From Rhizobium sp. R711 (GTDB taxonomy: Bacteria > Pseudomonadota > Alphaproteobacteria > Rhizobiales > Rhizobiaceae): a stretch of 64,000 bases of DNA. A program made the position numbers and the translations under genes. Position 1 is the first letter of the stretch. The number at the start of each line of letters is the position of its first letter. This document shows positions 9,663-18,822 of this stretch, piece by piece. The stretch spans positions 1,090,362-1,154,361 of the forward strand of contig NZ_LOKZ01000001.1 in NCBI RefSeq assembly GCF_002211365.1, given 5' to 3'. The notes below the pieces were generated by a model. It was not told the origin of the DNA, did no database searches, and saw nothing but the letters and a program-made list of their open reading frames with translations.

Positions 9663-10214
9663 GTGAACGATTTCGATGACGATGAGAAGATCGCCCCGCT
9701 GAAGCCTCTGCGGCGCAAAACAGTCTTTCTCGACCGTGCGCTGACAATTGCCGGCCTCGCCTTGGCGGGAGCGTCGGCATTCTTCCCGTGGTACGTCTTC
9801 TTCAATGAAGACAAGTTCGGCATCAACGTCGCGCAAGGCGACCGCACGCGCGATCTCCCGAACTGGCCGGCGCGAAACGTCTTCAGCGTCTCGCCGCTAG
9901 CGATGGCTAACAAGAACCAATACGAGAAGAAGCCCGAAATTCCGGTCGATCCGCTGACGACTGCGACCGTCTCCAACATCGGCAAGGAAGACGACAAAGG
10001 TCTGCCGGCCGAAGAACAGCCGTTTCCTGGCAAATCGGGTTTTCGCCTTCTCCACGTCGCAAACGGCCGCGCTCTGATTGCAGACGCCTCCGGCATGTAC
10101 GTCGTGCGTGTAGGGTCCATTCTGCCGGACGAAAGCCGGCTGGCGACACTGGAGGAACGCGATGGCAAATGGGTCATCATCACCTCCAAGGGCGATGTCT
10201 ACCAGCACAACTGA
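9663..10214 (+). CDS. Conserved flagellar-cluster membrane protein of unknown function
   Basis: A 183-residue protein with a GTG start, 11 bases behind fliI. It has a basic N-terminal segment (LKPLRRK), one membrane helix at about residues 24-46 ending in the aromatic stretch FFPWYVFF, and then a hydrophilic part that should be periplasmic. The last 60 residues form a compact beta-rich segment (ALIADASGMYVVRVGSILPD ... GKWVIITSKGDVY), which recalls periplasmic domains of secretion-system inner-membrane proteins. I recall a hypothetical gene between fliI and flgB in Sinorhizobium too. A terminator follows, so it ends the flgF-fliI operon. Confidence 0.75.
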   Translation: MNDFDDDEKIAPLKPLRRKTVFLDRALTIAGLALAGASAFFPWYVFFNEDKFGINVAQGDRTRDLPNWPARNVFSVSPLAMANKNQYEKKPEIPVDPLTTATVSNIGKEDDKGLPAEEQPFPGKSGFRLLHVANGRALIADASGMYVVRVGSILPDESRLATLEERDGKWVIITSKGDVYQHN

Positions 10215-10241
10215 GTGCATACCCAAGCAGCGAATCAACAG

Positions 10242-10276
10242 AAGGCTCCGCCGGAAAAACGGTAGGAGCCTTCTTC
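10242..10276 (+). terminator. Terminator behind the flgF-fliI operon
   Basis: The stem AAGGCTCC / GGAGCCTT has an inner CCG/CGG pairing and is followed by TTCTTC. The next 110 bases up to flgB hold the promoter region of the flgB operon. Confidence 0.75.
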
Positions 10277-10386
10277 GCATTCTGGAGCCAGCGGCCAACA
10301 AGATCCGGATTTCCGGACCGCATTCTCCGTAAGTCTGACGCAAGATTACCGCCGTAGGTTCGCCTCAGTAAAAACGGAGAGTTCCC

Positions 10387-10779
10387 ATGCAACCGATTCA
10401 ACTTTTCGACTTGGCCTCGCGGCAGGCCGAATGGCTGACGATCCGTCAGGAGGTTGTTGCCGGCAACATCGCGAATGCGAACACGCCGAAATATCACGCC
10501 AAGGACATCACGCCCTTCCAGGCCGTTCTCGACAAGTCGGACATCACGATGGCGCGCACGAATGCGGCGCATCTGAGCGGCAACGATCTCGGCACGAAGA
10601 GCGACATCGACGTCAAGGATGCGAGCCTCGATCAGGAAATCGGTGTTCAAGAATCCGGCAACACGGTCGGTCTTGCCGAGGAACTTTCTAAGTCTGGTGA
10701 AATCAAGCGTCAATACGAGTTGAACACGTCGCTGGTGAGCTCGTTCAACCGGATGATGCTGATGACGGTGAAGAGCTAA
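10387..10779 (+). CDS. flgB: FlgB, proximal rod protein
   Basis: A 130-residue rod subunit. It shows the family's [20 protein letters not shown] and [13 protein letters not shown] near the N-terminus, and the C-terminal rod helix ends with [18 protein letters not shown]. It is the first gene of the long run flgB-flgC-fliE-flgG-flgA-flgI-motE-flgH-fliL-fliP. The ribosome site is CGGAGAG upstream of the ATG. Confidence 0.94.
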   Translation: MQPIQLFDLASRQAEWLTIRQEVVAGNIANANTPKYHAKDITPFQAVLDKSDITMARTNAAHLSGNDLGTKSDIDVKDASLDQEIGVQESGNTVGLAEELSKSGEIKRQYELNTSLVSSFNRMMLMTVKS

Positions 10780-10783
10780 GATC

Positions 10784-11200
10784 ATGGATCCTTTGTCAGC
10801 AGCACTCAAAATCGCTGGATCCGGGCTGGAGGCGCAATCGACGCGCCTGCGCATCGTGTCCGAAAACATTGCCAACGCCCGTTCGACCGGCGATACCCCC
10901 GGTGCCGATCCCTATCGCCGCAAGACGATTACCTTCGGGGAAGCCGTGGACCGCGCAAACGGCGTCACCACGGTCAATGTCAAGAAGCTCGGCGAAGATG
11001 AATCGAAGTTCACCACCGAATACGACCCAAGCAATCCGGCGGCGGACGAAAAGGGTGTAGTCAAGCTTCCGAACGTCAACATGCTGGTCGAGATGGCCGA
11101 CATGCGGGAAGCAAACCGCTCTTATGACGCCAACCTGCAGACCATCAAACAATCCCGCGACCTGATCTCGGCAACGATCGATCTACTGAAGAGCCAATAA
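10784..11200 (+). CDS. flgC: FlgC, proximal rod protein
   Basis: A 138-residue rod subunit with the N-terminal motif [20 protein letters not shown] and the C-terminal tail [17 protein letters not shown], both diagnostic for FlgC. It starts 4 bases behind flgB, and its stop overlaps the start of fliE by one base. Confidence 0.95.
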   Translation: MDPLSAALKIAGSGLEAQSTRLRIVSENIANARSTGDTPGADPYRRKTITFGEAVDRANGVTTVNVKKLGEDESKFTTEYDPSNPAADEKGVVKLPNVNMLVEMADMREANRSYDANLQTIKQSRDLISATIDLLKSQ

Positions 11201-11526
11201 TGATCAACAACGTCAATAGTGTCAGCTCCCTGTCGATGACCCGCGGCCTTGCCGCGATCGACCAAGACAATTCCACGGCCTCCTCCGCTGCGGAAAGCGC
11301 CGCAAACGACGGCGGCTTCGGCGCGGTTCTCAGCAACGTTGCGACAGGAGCGGTCAACACCCTGAAGAATGCGGAAAGCATGTCTTTTGCAGGCATCAAG
11401 GGCACCGCCACGACGCGTGAGGTCGTCGATGCCGTCATGCAGGCGCAGCAGACCCTTCAGACCGCAATCGCCATTCGCGACAAGGTGGTGACAGCGTTTC
11501 TCGACGTAACCCGGATGCAGATGTAA
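11200..11526 (+). CDS. fliE: FliE, MS-ring/rod junction protein
   Basis: A 108-residue protein linking the MS ring to the rod and the first substrate of the export gate. The C-terminal helix ([20 protein letters not shown] ... FLDVTRMQM) is typical; the N-terminus is Ser/Ala-rich and variable. It overlaps the end of flgC by one base. Confidence 0.92.
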   Translation: MINNVNSVSSLSMTRGLAAIDQDNSTASSAAESAANDGGFGAVLSNVATGAVNTLKNAESMSFAGIKGTATTREVVDAVMQAQQTLQTAIAIRDKVVTAFLDVTRMQM

Positions 11527-11545
11527 TTGATTTAAGGACAAAGCC

Positions 11546-12334
11546 ATGAGAGCGCTTGCCATTGCTGCAACGGGTATGGATGCCCAGCAGACCAATCTTG
11601 AAGTCATTGCCAACAACATCGCGAACATCAACACGACCGGCTTCAAGCGCGCTCGCGCTGAATTCACGGACTTGCTGTATCAGACAGAGCGGGCGAAGGG
11701 CGTTTCCAACCGCGCCAATCAAGCTACCGTTCCTGAAGGTGCAAACATCGGTCTCGGCGTTCAGACGTCTGCTGTCCGCAATCTGCATATCCAGGGCGAA
11801 CTCGCACAGACTGGCAACGATCTCGATGTGGCCCTAGTCGGCCGCGGCTTCTTCCAGATCGAGGCACCGGACGGCACGACGCTCTATACGCGCGCCGGCG
11901 CATTCAACAAGAACGAAACTGGCCAGATCGTGACGGTCGACGGCTACACTGTCGCCCCGAACATCACGATTCCAACTGGCTCGACCGAATTGACGATCAG
12001 CCGCTCCGGCCAGGTGACCGCGAAGCTCCCGGGCGCGACGACGGTCACGACGCTTGGTCAATTGCAGATCGCCGACTTCGTCAACGAAGCCGGTCTTCAG
12101 CCCCTCGGCGACAACCTCTTTGCGCAAACAGCTGCTTCTGGTGATCCCGTTGTGGGCACGCCCGATGAAGAGGGCTTCGGCTACATGAAGCAGAGCTACC
12201 TGGAATCGTCGAACGTCGATCCGGTGAAGGAAATCACCGAGCTGATATCGGCGCAGCGTGCCTATGAAATGAACTCCAAGGTCATCACCACCGCCGACGA
12301 AATGGCCTCCATCGTCAGCAAGAACCTGAAGTAA
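11546..12334 (+). CDS. flgG: FlgG, distal rod protein
   Basis: A 262-residue distal rod protein. The opening [20 protein letters not shown], the rod signature [18 protein letters not shown] and the closing [20 protein letters not shown] are near-invariant in the family. Its length equals the usual 260-262 residues. It lies 19 bases behind fliE. Confidence 0.97.
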   Translation: MRALAIAATGMDAQQTNLEVIANNIANINTTGFKRARAEFTDLLYQTERAKGVSNRANQATVPEGANIGLGVQTSAVRNLHIQGELAQTGNDLDVALVGRGFFQIEAPDGTTLYTRAGAFNKNETGQIVTVDGYTVAPNITIPTGSTELTISRSGQVTAKLPGATTVTTLGQLQIADFVNEAGLQPLGDNLFAQTAASGDPVVGTPDEEGFGYMKQSYLESSNVDPVKEITELISAQRAYEMNSKVITTADEMASIVSKNLK

Positions 12335-12351
12335 TCGGGAAGGGCCGAAAC

Positions 12352-12837
12352 ATGATGTTTTGCCGGGTTAAAGGTATTCTCGGATGGGCGGCAGCTGCCG
12401 CGATCGCGATCAGCGCACTTGCCGTGCCGCAAGCAGCCGCCGCTGCCGGCATGGGCTATGCGGTCGTTCCGACAACGACCATTTACCCGGGCGAAACGGT
12501 TTCTGGTGCCCAGCTCCAGGAAGTGGAAGTGACCAACCCGAACCTTACGGGAGACTACGCAAAGTCGATCCGCCAGGTGGAGGGGATGATCTCAAAGCGC
12601 ACGCTCCTGCCGGGACGCACGATCTCCGTCTCGGCCCTGCGCGAGCCGTATACCGTGACGCGCGGCTCCTCGATCCGGCTGATCTTCACGCTCGGTGCGA
12701 TGACGATCTCGGCAGCCGGGTCGCCGCTTGAAGACGGCATGACAGGTCAGCTCATCCGCGTTCGCAACATGGATTCCGGCGTGATTGTCAGCGGCACAGT
12801 GCTCGCCGACGGCACCATACACGTGGCCGCAAAATGA
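12352..12837 (+). CDS. flgA: FlgA, P-ring assembly chaperone
   Basis: A 161-residue periplasmic protein with a signal peptide (VKGILGWAAAAAIAISALAV, then an AAA cleavage region). A SAF-type domain follows, with the conserved LLPGRTISVSALREPYTVTR stretch. FlgA assists assembly of FlgI into the P ring. It is shorter than enteric FlgA (about 219) because the N-terminal subdomain is missing, as is usual in alphaproteobacteria. The stop overlaps the flgI start (ATGA). A second ATG lies directly behind the first. Confidence 0.9.
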   Translation: MMFCRVKGILGWAAAAAIAISALAVPQAAAAAGMGYAVVPTTTIYPGETVSGAQLQEVEVTNPNLTGDYAKSIRQVEGMISKRTLLPGRTISVSALREPYTVTRGSSIRLIFTLGAMTISAAGSPLEDGMTGQLIRVRNMDSGVIVSGTVLADGTIHVAAK

Positions 12838-13955
12838 AGATGTTTTTCCGCCTTTTCGTAGCCCTCGCGTTTCTGTCTCCGAACGTCGCCGCCGTGACGC
12901 CGGCGGCTGCCATGACATCGCGCATCAAGGACATCGCATCCCTGCAGGCAGGACGCGACAACCAGCTGATCGGCTATGGTTTGATCGTCGGCCTCCAGGG
13001 CACCGGCGATGGCTTCCGTGCCTCGCCGTTCACGGAACAGTCGATGCGCGCGATGCTGCAGAATCTTGGCATTTCCACGCAGGGCAGTCAGTCCAATCCG
13101 AAGAATACGGCGGCGGTGATGGTTACGGCCAACCTGCCGCCCTTTGCCAGCCCGGGCAGCCGCATCGACGTGGACGTCAGTTCGCTGGGCGACGCCACCT
13201 CGTTGCGCGGCGGTACACTGATCATGACGTCGTTGTCGGGCGCTGACGGCCAGATCTACGCTGTCGCGCAAGGCTCAGTGGTCGTCTCGGGCTTCACCGC
13301 CCAAGGTCAGGCTTCGACGGTCACCGAGGGTGTGACGACCGCCGGACGGGTGCCGAACGGTGCGATCATCGAACGGGAGCTGCCGTCGCGCTTCAAGGAC
13401 TCGGTCAATCTCGTCCTACAGCTACGAAACCCGGATTTCTCCACTGCCATCCGCATCGCCGATGTTGTCAACGGTTATGCTTCGGCTCGCTTCGGTGGCC
13501 CGGTAGCAGAAGCCAAGGATGCGCAGGAAGTCATCGTCCAGAAGCCGAGGACCGCGGATCTGACGCGCTTGATGGCGGATCTGGAAAATCTCGTCGTCGA
13601 GACGGACACCCCGGCGAAGGTTGTGGTGAACGAGCGCACCGGAACGATCGTCATCGGCGCGGACGTGCGCGTGTCGCCGGTCGCCGTCAGTTATGGTACT
13701 CTGACTGTCCAGGTGACCGAGACTCCGCAGATCATTCAGCCTGAGCCGTTCTCGCGTGGCGTAACGGCCGTACAGCCGCAGACGGACATCGCTGCCCAGA
13801 AGACGGGCGGCAAGGTGGCTCTGCTCGAGGGACCTGATCTCAAGACGCTCGTTTCGGGTCTCAACAATATCGGCGTGAAGCCGGACGGCATTATCGCCAT
13901 CCTTCAGGGCATCAAGTCAGCCGGTGCGCTGCAAGCGGAGCTCGTCCTGCAATGA
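12834..13955 (+). CDS. flgI: FlgI, P-ring protein
   Basis: A 373-residue periplasmic P-ring subunit. After a signal peptide (about 1-25) come the hallmark stretches SRIKDIASLQAGRDNQLIGY and LVVGLQGTGD-like LIVGLQGTGDG, and the C-terminal KPDGIIAILQGIKSAGAL. Length agrees with the family. It overlaps flgA upstream and motE downstream by ATGA each, indicating coupled translation. Confidence 0.96.
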   Translation: MKMFFRLFVALAFLSPNVAAVTPAAAMTSRIKDIASLQAGRDNQLIGYGLIVGLQGTGDGFRASPFTEQSMRAMLQNLGISTQGSQSNPKNTAAVMVTANLPPFASPGSRIDVDVSSLGDATSLRGGTLIMTSLSGADGQIYAVAQGSVVVSGFTAQGQASTVTEGVTTAGRVPNGAIIERELPSRFKDSVNLVLQLRNPDFSTAIRIADVVNGYASARFGGPVAEAKDAQEVIVQKPRTADLTRLMADLENLVVETDTPAKVVVNERTGTIVIGADVRVSPVAVSYGTLTVQVTETPQIIQPEPFSRGVTAVQPQTDIAAQKTGGKVALLEGPDLKTLVSGLNNIGVKPDGIIAILQGIKSAGALQAELVLQ

Positions 13956-14485
13956 TAGAGAAGTTGACTGTATCCGACCTGGTTCGACGGCTTGCATTGC
14001 CGGCGATGGCCGTCGTTGCTTTGTCCATTCCCGGCGCCTTTGCGCAGGAGCAGCCGACGCTAAAGGGTGAAATGACCTCGCAGGAGGAGATTAAGCAGTT
14101 CTGCACGAACATTGCCGATCCCGCTCGCGATCAGCGCTATCTGCTACAGAAGCAGGAGCTTGAGAAGCTTCGCGCCGACGTCGATTCCCGCATCGCCGAG
14201 ATGAACAGGCGCAAAGAGGAATATCAGGATTGGCTGAAGCGCCGCGACGATTTTCTCAAGCAGGCCGAGGCGGGCCTGACCGATATCTACAAGAAAATGA
14301 AGCCGGACGCGGCTGCATCGCAACTGGAGCAAATGAGGATAGAAGTAGCGGCGGCCGTCATCATGCGGCTGAACCCCTCGCAGTCGAGCCTTATCCTCAA
14401 CGAGATGGATCCGAAGAAGGCCGGCAACATTGCCAGCATCATCGCCAGCGCGTCCGATCCAAATACGTCGAAGGACCCCTCATGA
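13952..14485 (+). CDS. motE: MotE, periplasmic motility chaperone
   Basis: A 177-residue exported protein with a signal peptide at about 1-31 (LALPAMAVVALSIPGAFAQ), followed by a long charged coiled coil (residues about 65-125) and a C-terminal helical part with LNPSQSSLILNEMDPKKAG. That last part resembles the MgtE/FliG-like N domain repeat. In Sinorhizobium MotE acts in the periplasm as a chaperone needed for folding of MotC. It sits between flgI and flgH with 4-base overlaps on both sides. Confidence 0.88.
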   Translation: MIEKLTVSDLVRRLALPAMAVVALSIPGAFAQEQPTLKGEMTSQEEIKQFCTNIADPARDQRYLLQKQELEKLRADVDSRIAEMNRRKEEYQDWLKRRDDFLKQAEAGLTDIYKKMKPDAAASQLEQMRIEVAAAVIMRLNPSQSSLILNEMDPKKAGNIASIIASASDPNTSKDPS

Positions 14486-15198
14486 ACAAGCGTTTCCCCG
14501 CCGCGATTGTCGCCGTCGCCCTCCTTGCAGGCTGCGCATCGCCGCAGGCCGTCAACGAGATCGGCCGCGCCCCGTCCATGAGCCCGATCGGCAGCGGTCT
14601 CGCTTACGGCCAGACGCCGCAGATGGCGCTTTATCCGAAGCAGCCGCGCCAGGTTGCGCAGGGCTACTCCCTGTGGAGCGACTCGCAGGCCACTCTCTTC
14701 AAGGATGCCCGCGCTCTCAACGTCGGCGATATCCTGACCGTCGATATCCAGATCAACGATAAGGCCAAGTTCGAGAACGACACCAGCCGGAGCCGGACCA
14801 ACTCGAGTGGCCTGAACTGGGATGTCAACGCCAACGTCATGGGCTGGAACCCTCAGTCGAAGACCGATGTGACCTACGGTTCCGACACCAGTACCGACGG
14901 CAAGGGCAAGATCGACCGGTCCGAAACGCTGAAGCTCATGGTCGCCGCAGTCGTCACGGGTATCCTCGAGAACGGTAACCTCGTGATCAGTGGCTCGCAG
15001 GAGGTCCGCGTCAATCAGGAGATCCGTATTCTCAACGTTGCCGGTATCGTCCGCCCGCAGGACGTCAACGCCGACAACCAGATTTCCTACGAGAAGATTG
15101 CTGAGGCCCGCATCTCCTACGGCGGTCGTGGCCGCCTGATGGAAGTGCAGCAGCCGCCGCGCGGTCAGCAGGCCGTCGATCTCTTCTCGCCGCTCTGA
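14482..15198 (+). CDS. flgH: FlgH, L-ring lipoprotein
   Basis: A 238-residue outer-membrane lipoprotein forming the L ring. The lipobox LLAGC puts the lipidated Cys at about residue 18. The family stretches SLWSDSQATLFKDARALNVG and the C-terminal ISYGGRGRLMEVQQPPRGQQ are present. I start at the ATG overlapping the motE stop; the frame continues upstream, but only as a shadow of motE. Confidence 0.95.
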   Translation: MNKRFPAAIVAVALLAGCASPQAVNEIGRAPSMSPIGSGLAYGQTPQMALYPKQPRQVAQGYSLWSDSQATLFKDARALNVGDILTVDIQINDKAKFENDTSRSRTNSSGLNWDVNANVMGWNPQSKTDVTYGSDTSTDGKGKIDRSETLKLMVAAVVTGILENGNLVISGSQEVRVNQEIRILNVAGIVRPQDVNADNQISYEKIAEARISYGGRGRLMEVQQPPRGQQAVDLFSPL

Positions 15199-15209
15199 GG
15201 CTGAATACC

Positions 15210-15728
15210 ATGGCAGAGACAGAAGACGCCGAAGGCCAGCCGAAGAAGAAATCGGCCGCTGTGATGGCCATCGCCGGGCTCGCGATCCTGACGCTACTCG
15301 GCGCCGGCGGCGGCTGGGTCGTCGGCGGCATGGTTGCGCCGAACATCAAGGGCGCCGAACAGGTCGAGCAGGCCAAAGCGGCTAAGGACGAGGCCGCACA
15401 GAAGAAGGAAGGTGAGGCCGGCCTGCCTCACATTTCGACCGAAGCCAACAATGTCGTGCAGCTCGAGCCAATCACGTCAAACCTTGCCTATCCATCCGAA
15501 AATTGGGTTCGCCTAGAAGTGGCCCTGCTGTTCAATGGCCCGCCGGACGTGAAAATCGCGGAGGATATCCACCAGGATATTCTCTCCTATGTCCGCACCG
15601 TTTCTCTGCAGCAGATCGAGGGGCCACGCGGCTTCGAATATCTTAAGGATGACATCCAGGAGCGTGTTGACCTTCGCGCGCAAGGACGCGTATCGAAGAT
15701 CATGTTCAGGACCTTCGTCGTCGAATGA
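15210..15728 (+). CDS. fliL: FliL, stator-associated basal-body protein
   Basis: A 172-residue protein with one membrane helix at about residues 16-40 (AVMAIAGLAILTLLGAGGGW), a charged linker rich in Lys/Glu/Ala, and a periplasmic FliL domain ending with the usual YLKDDIQERVDLRAQGRVSK. FliL supports stator function and stability. The stop overlaps the fliP start. Confidence 0.92.
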   Translation: MAETEDAEGQPKKKSAAVMAIAGLAILTLLGAGGGWVVGGMVAPNIKGAEQVEQAKAAKDEAAQKKEGEAGLPHISTEANNVVQLEPITSNLAYPSENWVRLEVALLFNGPPDVKIAEDIHQDILSYVRTVSLQQIEGPRGFEYLKDDIQERVDLRAQGRVSKIMFRTFVVE

Positions 15729-16462
15729 TTCGATTCCTATTGCTGTTCGCTGCGATGATGGCGGCACCGGAGCTGGCGCATGCGCAGCAGCTCCCGACAA
15801 ATTTGTTGAACTTGCCGGTCGACGGTTCGGTCGCGGCATGGATTATCAGAACCTTCGGCCTGTTGACCGTTCTTTCGGTCGCGCCTGGCATCCTAATCAT
15901 GGTGACGAGCTTCCCGCGCTTCATCATCGCCTTCTCGATCCTTCGGTCGGGAATGGGCCTGTCGTCCACACCCTCGAATATGATCTTGTTGTCGCTCGCG
16001 CTGTTCATGACCTTCTACGTCATGCAGCCGACGTTCGATCAGGCATGGCAGACCGGTGTTCAGCCGCTTCTGTCAAATCAGATCGATGAACAGCAGGCAG
16101 TCACACGTATCGCAGAGCCCTTCCGGACGTTCATGGCGGCCAATACGCGTGACAAGGACCTGGCGCTTTTCGTGGACTTGGCGCGGGAGCGCGGCCAGAG
16201 CGTCCAGACCGAAGAAAAGATCGATTATCGTGTCCTGATTCCCGCTTTCATGATCTCAGAGATCCGGCGCGGTTTCGAGATCGGGTTCCTGATCGTTCTT
16301 CCCTTCCTCGTTATCGATCTGATCGTCGCCACGATCACGATGGCGATGGGCATGATGATGCTGCCGCCGACATCGATTTCCTTGCCGTTCAAGATCCTCT
16401 TCTTCGTGCTGATCGACGGCTGGAACCTGTTGGTCGGAAGCCTCGTCCGCTCCTTCCACTGA
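15725..16462 (+). CDS. fliP: FliP, export gate protein
   Basis: A 245-residue export-gate core protein. A cleavable signal peptide (about 1-21, ending AHAQ) is followed by four membrane segments with the family signatures FGLLTVLSVAPGILIMVTSF, RFIIAFSILRSGMG and the C-terminal MMMLPPTSISLPFKILFFVL. FliP forms the export channel with FliQ (34847) and FliR (37286). It is the last gene of the flgB operon; a bidirectional terminator follows. Confidence 0.97.
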   Translation: MIRFLLLFAAMMAAPELAHAQQLPTNLLNLPVDGSVAAWIIRTFGLLTVLSVAPGILIMVTSFPRFIIAFSILRSGMGLSSTPSNMILLSLALFMTFYVMQPTFDQAWQTGVQPLLSNQIDEQQAVTRIAEPFRTFMAANTRDKDLALFVDLARERGQSVQTEEKIDYRVLIPAFMISEIRRGFEIGFLIVLPFLVIDLIVATITMAMGMMMLPPTSISLPFKILFFVLIDGWNLLVGSLVRSFH

Positions 16463-16499
16463 GCCGTGCCGCTGTTAGGCCCAGCCCGATATAAAAATA

Positions 16500-16525
16500 C
16501 CCGCCGGTGAAGCCGGCGGGCTTTA
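16500..16525. terminator. Bidirectional terminator between fliP and the GT41 gene
   Basis: A perfect 8-bp stem, CCCGCCGG and CCGGCGGG, with a TGAAG loop has CTTTA on its plus side and an A-rich run (ATAAAAATA) before it, which reads as a T run on the minus strand. It therefore serves both convergent genes. Confidence 0.85.
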
Positions 16526-16548
16526 GTCTAGACGGCTCGAAGTGCTCC

Positions 16549-18471
16549 CTAGCCAAAGCTGAAGAACGGTTCCGTACGGGGTGGCAGCGCCGGGACGTCG
16601 ATATGGTCCGGTTCCTGCCCGAGCTTCGCGCGCTCTACCATCATCTCGTAAGCCCTTTCGAGATGCAGGGTGAAACGCTCGGCGTCGAACAATGGCATGA
16701 TGACAGCATTGTCCCGGATGCGACGCTTGTATTCAGCGATGCGGTCGGGTGCGTTCGCAAGCTCGACGGCCATGTCTTCATAAGCCTTGATGTCGCTGGC
16801 TACTAGTTCCGGCAGGCCTATCGCGTTGAGCAAGCTTTCGCTGACGCGAGAGGCAAAATTGGTACCCTTGACGGTCAAAACCGGCAAGCCACCCCAGAGT
16901 TGCTCCGAGGTTGTTGTGTGGCCGTTGACCGGGAAGGTATCGACGCCAAGATCGGCCACTTGTTGGCGATCGATGTGCTCTTCGTAGGACACGCGCGGGC
17001 AGAAGATCACTCGATCTGATTCCAGCCCTTTTTTGTTCATGTAATTGAGCAGGTTCTTCTCGGTGCGTGGCGAGGAAAGCATCAGCCAAAGCACGCTGTT
17101 TGGAACGCGTTTCAGAATGTTGCACCAGACGTCGAGTATCGCCGTGTTGATCTTGCGGTTTGCGTTGAACGAGGCAAAGACAAATGCTTCCTCCGGCAGC
17201 CCCACTTGGGCACGTGTCGTTGGCCTTGGCTTCGGACGATTGGCGGGGTCGTTGGGCTGATAGCAATCTGGCATGCGCACCAGCTTCTCGTAGTAGTTCG
17301 CTTCGCTGCTCGCTGGCAACACGAACCGGTCGCCGATGGAATAATCAAGGTCGAGGTCGGTCACGGTGCCTGGGAAACCAAGCCATGTTGCTTGCAGCGG
17401 AGCGCCGCCGTAGTTCAGGATTCTGGATCGACCGCCAAATGTGTGTCCCTTGAGGTCGACCAGAATGTCGATTTGCCGCTCCCGGATGGCATTTGCGGCT
17501 TCCTCGTCTGTCATGTCACGCACGATGCAAACGTCACCCCATTGTGAGCGATCGACGGTGCCGGCCTCATGTTCCAGGTACTTCTCTTCGGTATGGCAGA
17601 AGAGCGTTATTTCAAACTTGTCCCGGTCGTGCAGCTCCAGAATGCGGCGCAGCAGCTTCATGGTTGCGTGTCCGGCCCAGAAGTCGGACGAAAGATATCC
17701 GATGCGGATCTTCTTGCTCCAGGCGTGGGGGACGGCCTTTCGTCGCGCTGCCGCTTCCTTCAGCAGAAGAGATGGATTGTGAGAAGCAAGAGCATTGAGC
17801 GCTTCGTCACCGCACCAGTGGAGATTGTAGAAGGGATTGTCTCGTTCCAAGAAGCTTAGGTCGCCCTTATCGAGCATTTTCTGCACCGGAAGGAATTCCT
17901 TGGTGACGAGCTCGAAGTCGCAGACTTCACGGGCGAAGACGAGCTTGAGCAGCCGGAGCGGCATGATGTCCGGAAACTTCTTGAACAGATTATAGACGAG
18001 CGTCTCGTTCGTTGCGTCCAGAATGTCGTCGCTGAGGAGCCGCACTGCCAGACGGGCATGGTCGGGATGGCTGCTCTCGGAGATTACCTTGCGGTAGGGG
18101 CTCACGAGGTCCTTTCGGCCTTGCTTGAGAAGGATAGCGGTAAGAACGAAAGCTAGTTCGGCGTCCGAGCGAGCAAGGGTCATGACACGTAAGGCCTGCA
18201 GCAAGGCCTGGTGTTCGTCGCCACAGGCAAAATACAGGAGGGCGGCTTCGCGCGTGTAGGGCGACTCCTTGCCGTCGAGTTCACCGGCAAGCGCATAGGC
18301 GCTTGCAGCTTCCGATTTGAAGCCCAGTTTGAGAAGGTTCTTGGCCAGGAGAACGTACGTCTTGACGTCCCGCTGCGTGTCGATGAGCCTGTTCAGCACT
18401 TCCAGGGATTTCAGATATTGGCCCTTCTGGTAGTCCTTTGATGCCGCCGCAAACGAGATGTTCGTATTCAA
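16549..18471 (-). CDS. GT41 family (OGT/SPINDLY-like) protein O-glycosyltransferase
   Basis: A 640-residue protein. Residues 1-240 are helical and TPR-like; residues 253-610 form a GT41 catalytic region. Visible family motifs: IRIGYLSSDFWAGH (His268 aligns with the catalytic-site His of human OGT), DILVDLKGHTFGGR, ATWLGFPGT, FVFASFNANRK (Lys440 aligns with the UDP-contacting Lys) and VNGHTTTSEQLWGGLPVLT. Such enzymes move GlcNAc or related sugars from UDP to Ser/Thr of proteins. The start is TTG with GGAG seven bases upstream; no ATG fits the N-terminus. It lies between fliP and flaA, pointing away from flaA. The protein target is not shown by sequence; the location suggests flagellin. Confidence 0.88.
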   Translation of the reverse strand: MNTNISFAAASKDYQKGQYLKSLEVLNRLIDTQRDVKTYVLLAKNLLKLGFKSEAASAYALAGELDGKESPYTREAALLYFACGDEHQALLQALRVMTLARSDAELAFVLTAILLKQGRKDLVSPYRKVISESSHPDHARLAVRLLSDDILDATNETLVYNLFKKFPDIMPLRLLKLVFAREVCDFELVTKEFLPVQKMLDKGDLSFLERDNPFYNLHWCGDEALNALASHNPSLLLKEAAARRKAVPHAWSKKIRIGYLSSDFWAGHATMKLLRRILELHDRDKFEITLFCHTEEKYLEHEAGTVDRSQWGDVCIVRDMTDEEAANAIRERQIDILVDLKGHTFGGRSRILNYGGAPLQATWLGFPGTVTDLDLDYSIGDRFVLPASSEANYYEKLVRMPDCYQPNDPANRPKPRPTTRAQVGLPEEAFVFASFNANRKINTAILDVWCNILKRVPNSVLWLMLSSPRTEKNLLNYMNKKGLESDRVIFCPRVSYEEHIDRQQVADLGVDTFPVNGHTTTSEQLWGGLPVLTVKGTNFASRVSESLLNAIGLPELVASDIKAYEDMAVELANAPDRIAEYKRRIRDNAVIMPLFDAERFTLHLERAYEMMVERAKLGQEPDHIDVPALPPRTEPFFSFG

Positions 18472-18822
18472 GAACTCACTCCATCAGGAACTTCGTCAAT
18501 GAGCGCTGCTGCCGGTCTCTCAGGCAAAATGAGCACTCGGTTTGAAACACCTAGACACATTAAGCTTGCTTGAAGCAGGTGTCCCGCTACCGAGCCAGAG
18601 CGTCGCGGCGTGTTCGCAGACTATTAACCACCCTACGGGGCCGACGCCGTTTCGTCAGCCGTTTTAATGAGTTGGCAATGAATGACTGCGAGATTGCCCC
18701 TCGACATGACGGGTTTGGTTGCTCAAACGAAACGGCACCGAGTGGCATGAAGCTGGTCCGTCATCGCCGGTATTGAAGTCCGGTATGTCCTCCTTTTGTA
18801 TTTTGTTTTTGGGGACAGACTT
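18472..18822. promoter_or_regulatory. Divergent region between the GT41 gene and flaA
   Basis: This 351-base region holds the promoters of both genes. On the flaA side lies a leader element shared with the other flagellins: CGAAACGG at 18728-18735, GGCATGA at 18744-18750 and CCGGTATGTCC up to 18790. The flaA ribosome site is GGGGA at 18811-18815. Confidence 0.55.

Noticed and set aside
9663..10214. Reading the protein behind fliI as FliO
   Set aside because: FliO has a basic cytoplasmic domain behind its helix; here the C-terminal domain appears periplasmic, is not basic and lacks the FliO pattern.
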